This document shows positions 7,359 to 12,791 of a DNA stretch of 12,791 nt, in pieces. Position 1 is the first letter of the stretch, and each line of letters opens with the position of its first letter. Under the pieces are notes generated by a model, which saw nothing but the letters and a program-made list of their open reading frames with translations, was not told where the DNA came from and searched no databases. The position numbers were made by a program, and so were the translations under genes. The stretch is taken from contig DBXL01000224.1 in assembly GCA_002309275.1 (NCBI GenBank), positions 1-12,791 of the forward strand. Reading direction: 5' to 3'. Origin of the DNA: Ruminococcaceae bacterium UBA1213 (lineage in GTDB: Bacteria; Bacillota; Clostridia; Oscillospirales; Acutalibacteraceae).

Positions 7359-7398
7359 AAAGGACAGAGGAAATATTTATATTTTCTCTGTCCTTTTT
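7359..7398 (+). terminator. terminator 2, bidirectional
   Basis: An 18-bp stem (7359-7376 with 7379-7396, one G-U pair, AAAGGACAGAG at the base) is followed by TTTTT on the plus strand and is preceded by GAAAAAATAAA, giving a T-tract on the minus strand too. It fits termination of both convergent LRR genes. Confidence 0.8.
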
Positions 7399-7423
7399 GC
7401 GTAAAACAGAATCATGCATAATC

Positions 7424-7456
7424 AAAGACTGTATCGTTTTGATATAGTCTTTTTTT
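7424..7456 (+). terminator. terminator 3 at the LRR junction
   Basis: A 12-bp stem (AAAGACTGTATC at 7424-7435 with 7441-7452, one G-U pair) with a GTTTT loop runs into a nine-base T-tract (7448-7456), the classic intrinsic terminator form on the plus strand. Confidence 0.75.
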
Positions 7457-7527
7457 CATGCCTGTTTTTCAAGAAAACAGCTGTATAAACATTATTATAG
7501 ACATGGTTCCTTAATGGACTGTTCCAT

Positions 7528-7547
7528 ATCCGCACAGCTGCCTTTAT
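7528..7547 (-). repeat. unpaired half copy of the CotH-gene terminator arm
   Basis: Read on the minus strand just after the short LRR gene's stop codon, AAAGGCAGCTGTGCGGATAT matches the first arm of the hairpin at 9288-9325 at 18 of 20 positions. The returning arm (AGCTGCCTTT) is absent, so no full hairpin forms here. It may be a decayed terminator or a fragment of a dispersed palindrome. Confidence 0.45.
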
Positions 7548-7551
7548 CTGA

Positions 7552-9102
7552 TTATTTAGTAACCGTTACTGTAAAATATTTCTTTGCAATATGGTCTTTT
7601 TCGTCCTTGACTTTTATGCAGATGTCATAATCCGTGTTTGTGTAAGGTCTGACAAGAATTTCATCATTGTCTTTATAGCCTTGACGTACAGTCCATTTTG
7701 TTTCAGATTTTTTCTTATAGAGTACAGCGTATGTGTAGTCACCTACACCGCCTGCTGCAGAACCCTTCAAAGTCACTGTATTTCCCTTTTTGATAGTCGC
7801 TGCAGATATTGTTGAAGTATTTTTCAGCTTTTCATTTACTTTTAATTCAAAGAATTTCTTTACAATTTTTCCTGTGCTGTCCTTTACTTTAACGCATACA
7901 TCATAATCTGTTGCCTTTGCAGGCTTGATTGTTATAACATCATTGGTGCTGTAATTCTGCTTTACAGTCCATTTTTTGTCGGCTTTTTTCTTGTAAAGTG
8001 CAGCATATGTATAATCACCCTCGCCCATTAAAGCCTTTGCATCTATCTCCACTGTATCGCCGAGCATGATTTCCCCATCGGAAATGTCGGACACATTCGC
8101 AAATTCGCTTACAAAAGGAAGTTCATTTTCATCTGCATAAGCTGCTACGGCACTGCCTGCTTCGCCGAATAAAGTAAAATCATCTCTTTTGCTGTTATAG
8201 TAACGATAGCCGAAAGCCTCTTCGCCGATTTCCGTAACACTTGCAGGAACATATGTGTTTTTAACACCCGTACAGTCGAAAAACGCACGTCTGTCTATGA
8301 AAGTTACGCTTTTCGGAATGGCTATATCTTTCAGACCTGTGCAGCCATAAAATGCGTTACTGCCTATTTTTTCCACGCCGTCGGGAATAGTTACGTTTGT
8401 CAGTCCACCGCATTCATAAAATGCATCACTGCCGATTACAGTCACACTGTTCGGAAGTGTATAGGTTCCTTTTTTGGCTCTCGGACAGAATATGACTTCT
8501 GTTTTGTCTTTGTTGAATAAAATGCCGTTATCCGAAGAATACGTCTTGTTGTTTTCAACAACATTTATCTCCCTAAATGCCCAGCAGCGGTTAAATGCAC
8601 CGCCTGATATTTCCGTTACGCCTTCGGGAACAGTAACGCTTTCCAGACCGATACAATATTCAAATGAAGAAGGGGGAATTTCTGTCAGACCTTTTCCGAA
8701 AGTGACGCTTTTCAGGTTTTCGCAGAAACAGCATTCACCCCAGCCGACTGTTGTGATACTGTCGGGATATGTTACGCTTGTCAGCGTATTAAGACGATAA
8801 AACAGACCGAACCAGCTTTCAGAATATGTATAATATCCGGCAGTTTTTGTTACGGTTCTGCCGTCTATCGTGCCGGGGATAACGACATCTCCGCCTTTGC
8901 CCGTGTACCTTGTCAGTGTAATCGTATCATCATCATTTATTTGATACTTGAAATCACCGTAAGTAAATTCTTCATACGAATACGCACTGACAGAAGTATC
9001 CGTACCGACAAACTGACCTGCCGATGTAAAACCCGTGCCTGCCATCATAGCCGCCGCAAGCGATACCGCCAGAACTTTACGCAAAACACTGTTTTTCTTC
9101 AT
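7552..9102 (-). CDS. short secreted BspA-like leucine-rich repeat protein, paralogue of the 4382-7240 gene
   Basis: A 516-residue exported protein with the same architecture as the larger neighbour: a nearly identical signal peptide (MKKNSVLRKVLAVSLAAAMM), about eight LRR_5/BspA units at residues of about 60-330, and two tandem beta-domains at about 335-516. The C-terminal domains are the most alike, sharing NTSTISAATIKKG and VRPYTNTDYDICIKVKD stretches. The DNA differs at perhaps a fifth of positions, so the duplication is not recent. One unit carries the NNKTYSSDNGILFNKDKT island seen twice in the large protein. Some N-terminal units are irregular (aromatic-rich SESWFGLFYRL, and ECCFC). The start is the ATG at 9102-9100, with AGGAGG eight bases upstream; a TTG two codons earlier lacks the right spacing. 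It has its own consensus promoter. The role is probably surface binding, with the ligand unknown. Confidence 0.9.
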   Translation of the reverse strand: MKKNSVLRKVLAVSLAAAMMAGTGFTSAGQFVGTDTSVSAYSYEEFTYGDFKYQINDDDTITLTRYTGKGGDVVIPGTIDGRTVTKTAGYYTYSESWFGLFYRLNTLTSVTYPDSITTVGWGECCFCENLKSVTFGKGLTEIPPSSFEYCIGLESVTVPEGVTEISGGAFNRCWAFREINVVENNKTYSSDNGILFNKDKTEVIFCPRAKKGTYTLPNSVTVIGSDAFYECGGLTNVTIPDGVEKIGSNAFYGCTGLKDIAIPKSVTFIDRRAFFDCTGVKNTYVPASVTEIGEEAFGYRYYNSKRDDFTLFGEAGSAVAAYADENELPFVSEFANVSDISDGEIMLGDTVEIDAKALMGEGDYTYAALYKKKADKKWTVKQNYSTNDVITIKPAKATDYDVCVKVKDSTGKIVKKFFELKVNEKLKNTSTISAATIKKGNTVTLKGSAAGGVGDYTYAVLYKKKSETKWTVRQGYKDNDEILVRPYTNTDYDICIKVKDEKDHIAKKYFTVTVTK

Positions 9103-9141
9103 TTTCAAGACCTCCTATAATAAATTTAATTTTATGATAAA

Positions 9142-9170
9142 ATTATATAGCTTTTTCTTAAAATTGTAAA
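9142..9170 (-). promoter_or_regulatory. promoter of the short LRR gene
   Basis: On the minus strand TTTACA (9170-9165), exactly 17 bases and TATAAT (9147-9142) form a near-consensus vegetative promoter. The leader would be about 33 bases and contains the AGGAGG site. Confidence 0.65.
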
Positions 9171-9287
9171 TGATATTTTGAGAATCTGCAGTAATTTCGT
9201 GTAAATAAACAAATTTTAATTTTGCTTTTTGTATGCAGGGACTATGAAATCAAGCGGACAGTCCGACACCATCTTCCACACAGAGTA

Positions 9288-9325
9288 AAAGGCAGCTATG
9301 ACGGAAAATCCGTACAGCTGCCTTT
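9288..9325 (-). terminator. terminator of the CotH-like kinase gene
   Basis: A 10-bp GC-rich stem (AAAGGCAGCT at 9288-9297 with AGCTGCCTTT at 9316-9325) continues through a small bulge into a second stem (ACGGA/TCCGT) with a short A loop. On the minus strand the arm ends in CCTTTTAC. It lies about 55 bases after the stop codon. Confidence 0.7.
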
Positions 9326-9380
9326 GTTTGATGATACCGTATCGCTTTCAGTCTTTTTGGGTAGCACAGAAATATCTGTT

Positions 9381-10934
9381 TTATGGATTGACATTTTTAT
9401 ACGTTTCCATTATCTGTGAACGGAACTGCTCAAATGACATATTATCATTATCTCCGCCGCCCTGCACTCCGTCAAGGCTGAATTTGAATTCCTTTTCCTG
9501 ATTGGCAAAAGTCATGTAAGGAGTAATTATATCTTCATAGTTGGATTTTGCCTTCTCATACATTTTATTGAAATCTTCATCACTTTTCAGCATTTCTGTT
9601 TCAGAGAGCTTTTTCAGAGCCGCTGTATATTTATCTTTCACATAGGAAAGCTGAGGCAATGCGTCAGTTGTAACGGTATTTTTGATAAGATTATTTCTTT
9701 GAGGAATGGAATGAGTTACAGAGGAATTGGCGTAAGGCTCGACAACCGCACAATTCACATTCAAGCCGTGAGTAATCCCAAACGGGCGGTCATTGTCATA
9801 TACAATGAAAAGAGCCTTGCCATTGTCCTTGCGAAAATAAATATAGTGATTATTGTAGTTGTTGCGAATATCGTCAGGATCTGCCGAAAAATACTCTGCC
9901 GCCATGAAATTGGCATAGTTATCTACATCAAGCACTTTTTCAAGTTCCTCTTTTGTAATGTCCTGCTTGTTTATGACATCAAGGAAATTTTTAAGAGCAG
10001 AATGGTCAGTAGTCTTTTTATTTGTCTTTACATTGAAATTGTATTTAATGCCCTTTTGATTTTCCTGTACGCCATAGGAATTGGAGGTTTCATAATCCGC
10101 TCCCCTCCATTTTCCTGTACGCTTGCCTGTGTTGTCACATTCAGACCACATACATTTATAGAGGTCACCGCCTATGGCAGACTCAGGCAGTCTTTTTTCA
10201 AGGAATTTCTTGTCAACAGGCTCATATATTTTTACAAGTCCATAGTTATTTCCATTAAAAGTCATCTGTGAAAGACCTATTTTCTGCACAAGACAGTCTG
10301 ATGCTTCAAACAGCTTTGTCGCATATATTTCTCTTATATTCGTTTCATCATAGCTTATATTCCATTTTACATCAAGCTTATCGAGGGTGGCAAATGTACG
10401 TTTTTTTCTTTTATCCCTGTCATCTGCATTTGTCCATGTTTTGACATCTGCACCATAGTCCTCTTCATCATCAAATGTTTCATCAAAGCTTATTTTAAAA
10501 CTACAGATATTCGGCTTGCCGTCATAATCATAAAAAGGTCTGATAGACTGATTTCCTTTCAGACGTATGCCGACTTCTTCAACAGTATAGCTTTTATCAC
10601 CTACACTGAAAGTGACATCTGCCTTGCGATATATTTCAGATTTTGCATTTTCGTCAAGTTCGGTATATCTCTGATAATCCTCCTGAAGCTTTCCTATTTC
10701 GTCTTTCGCCATGGATACGCTTACACATACTTTGTTTTCCAGATTGAAAATTTCGTTGTAAAGTGCAAGCCCTTCTTCTTCCGTTTCGGTATAGGTAGTT
10801 GTCACGGTTTCATTATAGTCCGAGATATAGGAATTGTCCTCTATCTTGACATACTGCCTGTTCATGCCCGAACAGCCCGAAATTCCTGTTGCCAGCATGA
10901 GGGAAACAACTGCAATTAAAATTCTTTTTTTCAT
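9381..10934 (-). CDS. CotH-like kinase family lipoprotein
   Basis: A 517-residue protein related to the CotH family (PF08757), atypical protein kinases first known from Bacillus spore coats and also found as exported proteins. Residues 1-21 form a lipoprotein signal ending in the lipobox ISGC, so Cys21 should be lipidated and the domain displayed outside the membrane. Family landmarks are GIRLKGNQS at 122-130, the SFKISFD strand at 145-151, an NIREIYATKLF helix near 199-209, NGNNYGLVKIYEPVD at 227-241, and DPDDIRNNYNNHYIYF near 352-367. The metal-binding-like ALFIVYDNDRPFG follows at 374-386. A glycine-rich QGGGDNDN linker precedes a short C-terminal helix. The start is the ATG at 10934, preceded by CAGG six bases upstream; an ATG two codons earlier is possible. 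No dockerin or CBM is seen. Its substrate is unknown, and nearby secreted LRR proteins are candidates by position only. Confidence 0.85.
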   Translation of the reverse strand: MKKRILIAVVSLMLATGISGCSGMNRQYVKIEDNSYISDYNETVTTTYTETEEEGLALYNEIFNLENKVCVSVSMAKDEIGKLQEDYQRYTELDENAKSEIYRKADVTFSVGDKSYTVEEVGIRLKGNQSIRPFYDYDGKPNICSFKISFDETFDDEEDYGADVKTWTNADDRDKRKKRTFATLDKLDVKWNISYDETNIREIYATKLFEASDCLVQKIGLSQMTFNGNNYGLVKIYEPVDKKFLEKRLPESAIGGDLYKCMWSECDNTGKRTGKWRGADYETSNSYGVQENQKGIKYNFNVKTNKKTTDHSALKNFLDVINKQDITKEELEKVLDVDNYANFMAAEYFSADPDDIRNNYNNHYIYFRKDNGKALFIVYDNDRPFGITHGLNVNCAVVEPYANSSVTHSIPQRNNLIKNTVTTDALPQLSYVKDKYTAALKKLSETEMLKSDEDFNKMYEKAKSNYEDIITPYMTFANQEKEFKFSLDGVQGGGDNDNMSFEQFRSQIMETYKNVNP

Positions 10935-10968
10935 AGTCATCCTGCCTTTCAAAATTATATTTTTAACG

Positions 10969-10997
10969 ATTATATCACAAGCAACCGCTGTTTTCAA
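10969..10997 (-). promoter_or_regulatory. promoter of the CotH-like gene
   Basis: On the minus strand TTGAAA (10997-10992), 17 bases and TATAAT (10974-10969) with a TGA extension before the -10 box give a very strong consensus. The leader is about 25 bases. The gene is therefore probably transcribed independently of the GHL10-like gene 101 bases upstream. Confidence 0.7.
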
Positions 10998-11035
10998 TAT
11001 TTTTACACATTTAAAGTAAAAAACTTTTATTTATG

Positions 11036-12187
11036 TCATCCAAAAAATATTTCTGAAGCATTTTCAATTTCTTTTTTTGCCTGTTTGCTTTCCAGATAGT
11101 CATATGAATACATCATAAATCCGTCTGCATTGATTTTACGGGTATATTCTATCTGTTTTTTAATATTGTCGTCACTCAAAAGCCATGTACCGCTGTCCGC
11201 ATCAGAGCCTGCTTTATAAATTCCGAGTCCTGTATATAATTTTATATCAGGATTAGTAACAGTAGCTTTCCACCTGTCCGCAAGTGTGTTAAAAGGAAAT
11301 GCGGGGTGGTCGTTGCTTACATATATCTGAGGACAGATATAATTGATATATCCTCTCTGAGAACACCATACATTGACATCTGCCCCTATTTTCTCATTGT
11401 TGTCAAAATTGCATTGAGGGGATATTCCAAATACAACATTATCTTTCAGAGAATGTATTTTTGAATAAATCCCCTCTACAAGCATATTAATATTAGCCTT
11501 CCTCCATTCGCCCTGAGAAATCGGCAAAAAATCACTTTTAACGGATTGGGCATAATTATCATAGCTCTTTTTATCGTAATCCAAATCTTCCGAGGGATAA
11601 AAATAGTCATCAAGCTGTATTCCGTCAACATCATAATTTCTGACAATTTCGGCTATGCCGTCAATTATCAGCTTTCTCACTTCCGGATAGGAGGCATCAT
11701 AGTATGTTCCGTCTTTATATGTGAAAGTCGGATATTTTTTAGCAGGATTGCTTTCGGCAATATAGGAAGGTGTCTGAGCAGTCGAAACCCTCAAAGGATT
11801 CACCCATGCATGAACGGCTATCTTTTTTTCATGGAACGTTTTTATGATATATTCAAGCGGATTGAAATCAGGTGCAATTCCCTGAGTACCCGTTATGATA
11901 TGGGAATACGGAAATATCTCTGATGGGTAAATAGCATCACTGAAAGGGCGTACTTGTATAATGGCAGTGTTGATATTGTACTTCGCACACTTCTCCGCCA
12001 TTGCATTGATTTTTTCCTGAAAGCCTTTTTCCGTACGCTCACTTTCGGAAAGAGTAAGAGACATATATGGTATCCATATTCCGTGCATTTCGGACTTTTC
12101 GGAAGCCCTATATACAGGAACAAAAAAAACTTCTGCAATCATGAGAATAGCCAAAATGCCGGAAATCAAATTTTTTTCAATTTTCAT
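11036..12187 (-). CDS. secreted glycosyl hydrolase-like 10 (GHL10/YngK-type) family protein
   Basis: A 383-residue protein of the GHL10 group (formerly DUF187, PF02638), predicted (beta/alpha)8-barrel proteins thought to act on glycans or the cell wall. Residues 1-28 are a hydrophobic export signal or anchor. The domain starts with the typical MHGIWIPYMSL strand near 34-44. It continues with NINTAIIQVRPFSDAIYPSE (an arginine at the barrel mouth), IAVHAWVNPLRVS, YDASYPEVRKLIIDG and YDVDGIQLDDYFYP, whose paired acidic residues are the likely catalytic or binding centre. VFGISPQ, YICPQIYVSN and ADGFMMYSYDYL complete the strands. The length fits a single domain without extra modules. The ATG at 12187 follows AAGGGTG with about eight bases between. 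It is divergent from the DUF1294 gene, only 75 bases away. Substrate and activity are unproven for this family. Confidence 0.88.
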   Translation of the reverse strand: MKIEKNLISGILAILMIAEVFFVPVYRASEKSEMHGIWIPYMSLTLSESERTEKGFQEKINAMAEKCAKYNINTAIIQVRPFSDAIYPSEIFPYSHIITGTQGIAPDFNPLEYIIKTFHEKKIAVHAWVNPLRVSTAQTPSYIAESNPAKKYPTFTYKDGTYYDASYPEVRKLIIDGIAEIVRNYDVDGIQLDDYFYPSEDLDYDKKSYDNYAQSVKSDFLPISQGEWRKANINMLVEGIYSKIHSLKDNVVFGISPQCNFDNNEKIGADVNVWCSQRGYINYICPQIYVSNDHPAFPFNTLADRWKATVTNPDIKLYTGLGIYKAGSDADSGTWLLSDDNIKKQIEYTRKINADGFMMYSYDYLESKQAKKEIENASEIFFG

Positions 12188-12199
12188 GCAGACACACCC

Positions 12200-12228
12200 T
12201 TGATTTTATTTATATATAAATATATAAT
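12200..12228 (+). promoter_or_regulatory. promoter of the DUF1294 gene
   Basis: TTGATT (12200-12205), 17 bases and TATAAT (12223-12228) give a transcript start near 12235 and a 28-base leader with AGGAG. The same 75-bp gap must hold the divergent GHL10 promoter, for which no clear match was found. Confidence 0.6.
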
Positions 12229-12262
12229 AACTGCATAGCTTTAATGACAGGAGAATAAAAAA

Positions 12263-12544
12263 ATGGAATGGTATTATATTTTGATGATAATATACGCTGC
12301 TGCAATGAATATAGCTGCTGTGGTCGTAACGGTAAAGGACAAGGAAGCTGCCAAACACAAAAAATGGAGAATCCCTGAAAAGACTCTCTTTATAGTGGCA
12401 GCATTGAGCGGTTGTGTCACCATGTACATCACAATGCATCTGATACACCACAAAACTAAACATAAACGCTTTATGATAGGCATACCTGTCATATTTGTAT
12501 GTGAAATACTTGCCGCAATCGTAATTTATACAATTTTAAGATAA
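12263..12544 (+). CDS. DUF1294 family small membrane protein
   Basis: A 93-residue protein matching the DUF1294 family (PF06961) in length and order. An N-terminal hydrophobic helix (YYILMIIYAAAMNIAAVVVTV) is followed by a cytoplasmic KDKEAAKHKKWRIPEKTL motif, a second hydrophobic helix, the basic HHKTKHKRFMIGIP motif and a final helix ending IYTILR. The KWRIPEKTL and HKTKH..F..GIP blocks are the family hallmarks. The function of the family is unknown. The start is set by AGGAG nine bases before the ATG, and a clear promoter lies upstream. It is divergent from the GHL10-like gene and followed by the tRNA, which has a separate promoter; no terminator hairpin is seen between them. Confidence 0.85.
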   Translation: MEWYYILMIIYAAAMNIAAVVVTVKDKEAAKHKKWRIPEKTLFIVAALSGCVTMYITMHLIHHKTKHKRFMIGIPVIFVCEILAAIVIYTILR

Positions 12545-12561
12545 TTTTTTTCAAAAACCCC

Positions 12562-12590
12562 TTGCAATTTTCAAATGGATATGTTATAAT
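12562..12590 (+). promoter_or_regulatory. tRNA-Arg promoter
   Basis: TTGCAA (12562-12567), 17 bases and TATAAT (12585-12590) preceded by TGT (extended -10) form a strong promoter, with transcription starting about 20 bases before the mature tRNA. Confidence 0.75.
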
Positions 12591-12617
12591 GTTCGGGTAG
12601 TCTGATGAAGATTATAT

Positions 12618-12691
12618 GCGCCGATAGCTCAGTTGGATAGAGTGACTGGCTACGAACCAGTAGGTCGGGGGTTCGAGTCCCTTTCGGCGTG
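12618..12691 (+). tRNA. tRNA-Arg, anticodon ACG
   Basis: A complete cloverleaf can be folded. The acceptor stem is GCGCCGA with TCGGCGT (684-690, the first pair G-U), and the D arm is GCTC/GAGT. The anticodon stem ACTGG/CCAGT holds the loop CTACGAA, giving anticodon ACG at 12652-12654. The T arm is GGGGG/CCCTT with loop TTCGAGT. The discriminator is G 12691 and CCA is not encoded. The ACG anticodon, probably deaminated to ICG, reads CGU, CGC and CGA arginine codons. There are two G-U pairs in the T stem, but the overall fold is normal. Confidence 0.95.
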
Positions 12692-12695
12692 TTTG

Positions 12696-12737
12696 ATGAT
12701 GTGTTCTGTTTTTCAGAACACATCATTTTATTTTTCA
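12696..12737 (+). terminator. tRNA-Arg terminator
   Basis: A perfect 13-bp stem (12696-12708 with 12714-12726) with a TTTTT loop is followed by TTTATTTTT, starting five bases after the tRNA. Nothing further is recognised up to the window end. Confidence 0.85.
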
Positions 12738-12791
12738 GGAATTCCAAGCAGTCTGCAAACAGCATATAAGCTATAAATGAGCAAATTTAAA

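Larger units (their letters stand above)
7241..7551. other. convergent junction between the LRR genes (311 bp)
   Basis: No gene is present. Beyond the three terminators there is a weak inverted repeat at about 7462-7480 (CTGTTTT/AAAACAG). A copy of one arm of the CotH-gene terminator lies at about 7528-7547. Confidence 0.7.

Noticed and set aside
9254..9264. Palindrome CGGACAGTCCG in the gap between the short LRR and CotH genes
   Set aside because: A single 5-bp arm pair, not near a promoter box of either gene and without T-tract; too short to call an operator or terminator.
9222..9501. Two plus-strand frames overlapping the CotH-gene terminator and 3' end
   Set aside because: They read through the terminator hairpin and the antisense of the CotH gene, and have no domain or ribosome binding site support.
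12571..12765. Minus-strand 64-codon frame containing GTRTPDLLVRSQSLYPTELS
   Set aside because: It is the antisense of the tRNA-Arg gene; this peptide is a familiar false annotation opposite tRNA genes.

Overview
The window is AT-rich DNA from a low-GC Firmicutes (Bacillota) chromosome, most likely a gut Clostridia of the Ruminococcus/Oscillospiraceae type. This placement is an inference from gene content: large secreted BspA-like leucine-rich repeat proteins with a C-terminal beta-domain, a lipoprotein CotH-like kinase, a GHL10-type glycosidase-like protein and DUF1294. It also rests on Gram-positive style AGGAGG ribosome binding sites and TTGaca/TATAAT promoters. No phage, transposase, integrase or CRISPR array is visible. 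The standard bacterial code fits: TGA ends galK, the GH3-family gene and the GHL10 gene.

Layout from left to right. Positions 1-442 hold the last 24 codons of an unidentified upstream gene, overlapped by a small membrane protein that resembles DUF3021; a strong hairpin terminator follows. On the minus strand come a GH3/ANL-type adenylating enzyme (556-2268) and an orphan galactokinase (2749-3879). Two short, apparently decayed minus-strand reading frames lie here: one between the GH3 gene and galK, the other upstream of galK. The latter underlies the promoter region of the first LRR gene. Next are two convergent paralogues encoding secreted LRR proteins: a 952-residue one (plus strand, 4382-7240) and a 516-residue one (minus strand, 7552-9102). 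They face each other across a junction holding three consecutive terminator hairpins. On the minus strand follow a CotH-like kinase lipoprotein (9381-10934) and a secreted GHL10-like protein (11036-12187). The window closes with a divergent DUF1294 membrane protein (12263-12544) and a tRNA-Arg(ACG) with its own promoter and terminator.

How the genes may work together: about 8 kb of the window (4382-12187) encodes four proteins that all carry export signals: two LRR proteins, a lipoprotein kinase-fold protein and a TIM-barrel glycosidase-like protein. This makes it a cell-surface gene cluster. Each LRR gene and the CotH-like gene has its own plausible promoter, so it is not one operon. A working hypothesis, not shown by the sequence, is that the CotH-like lipoprotein modifies secreted partners such as the neighbouring LRR proteins. 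The most unusual items are the paired long and short LRR paralogues, the CotH association, the substituted glycines in the GH3 enzyme, and the broken small gene beneath the first LRR promoter region.
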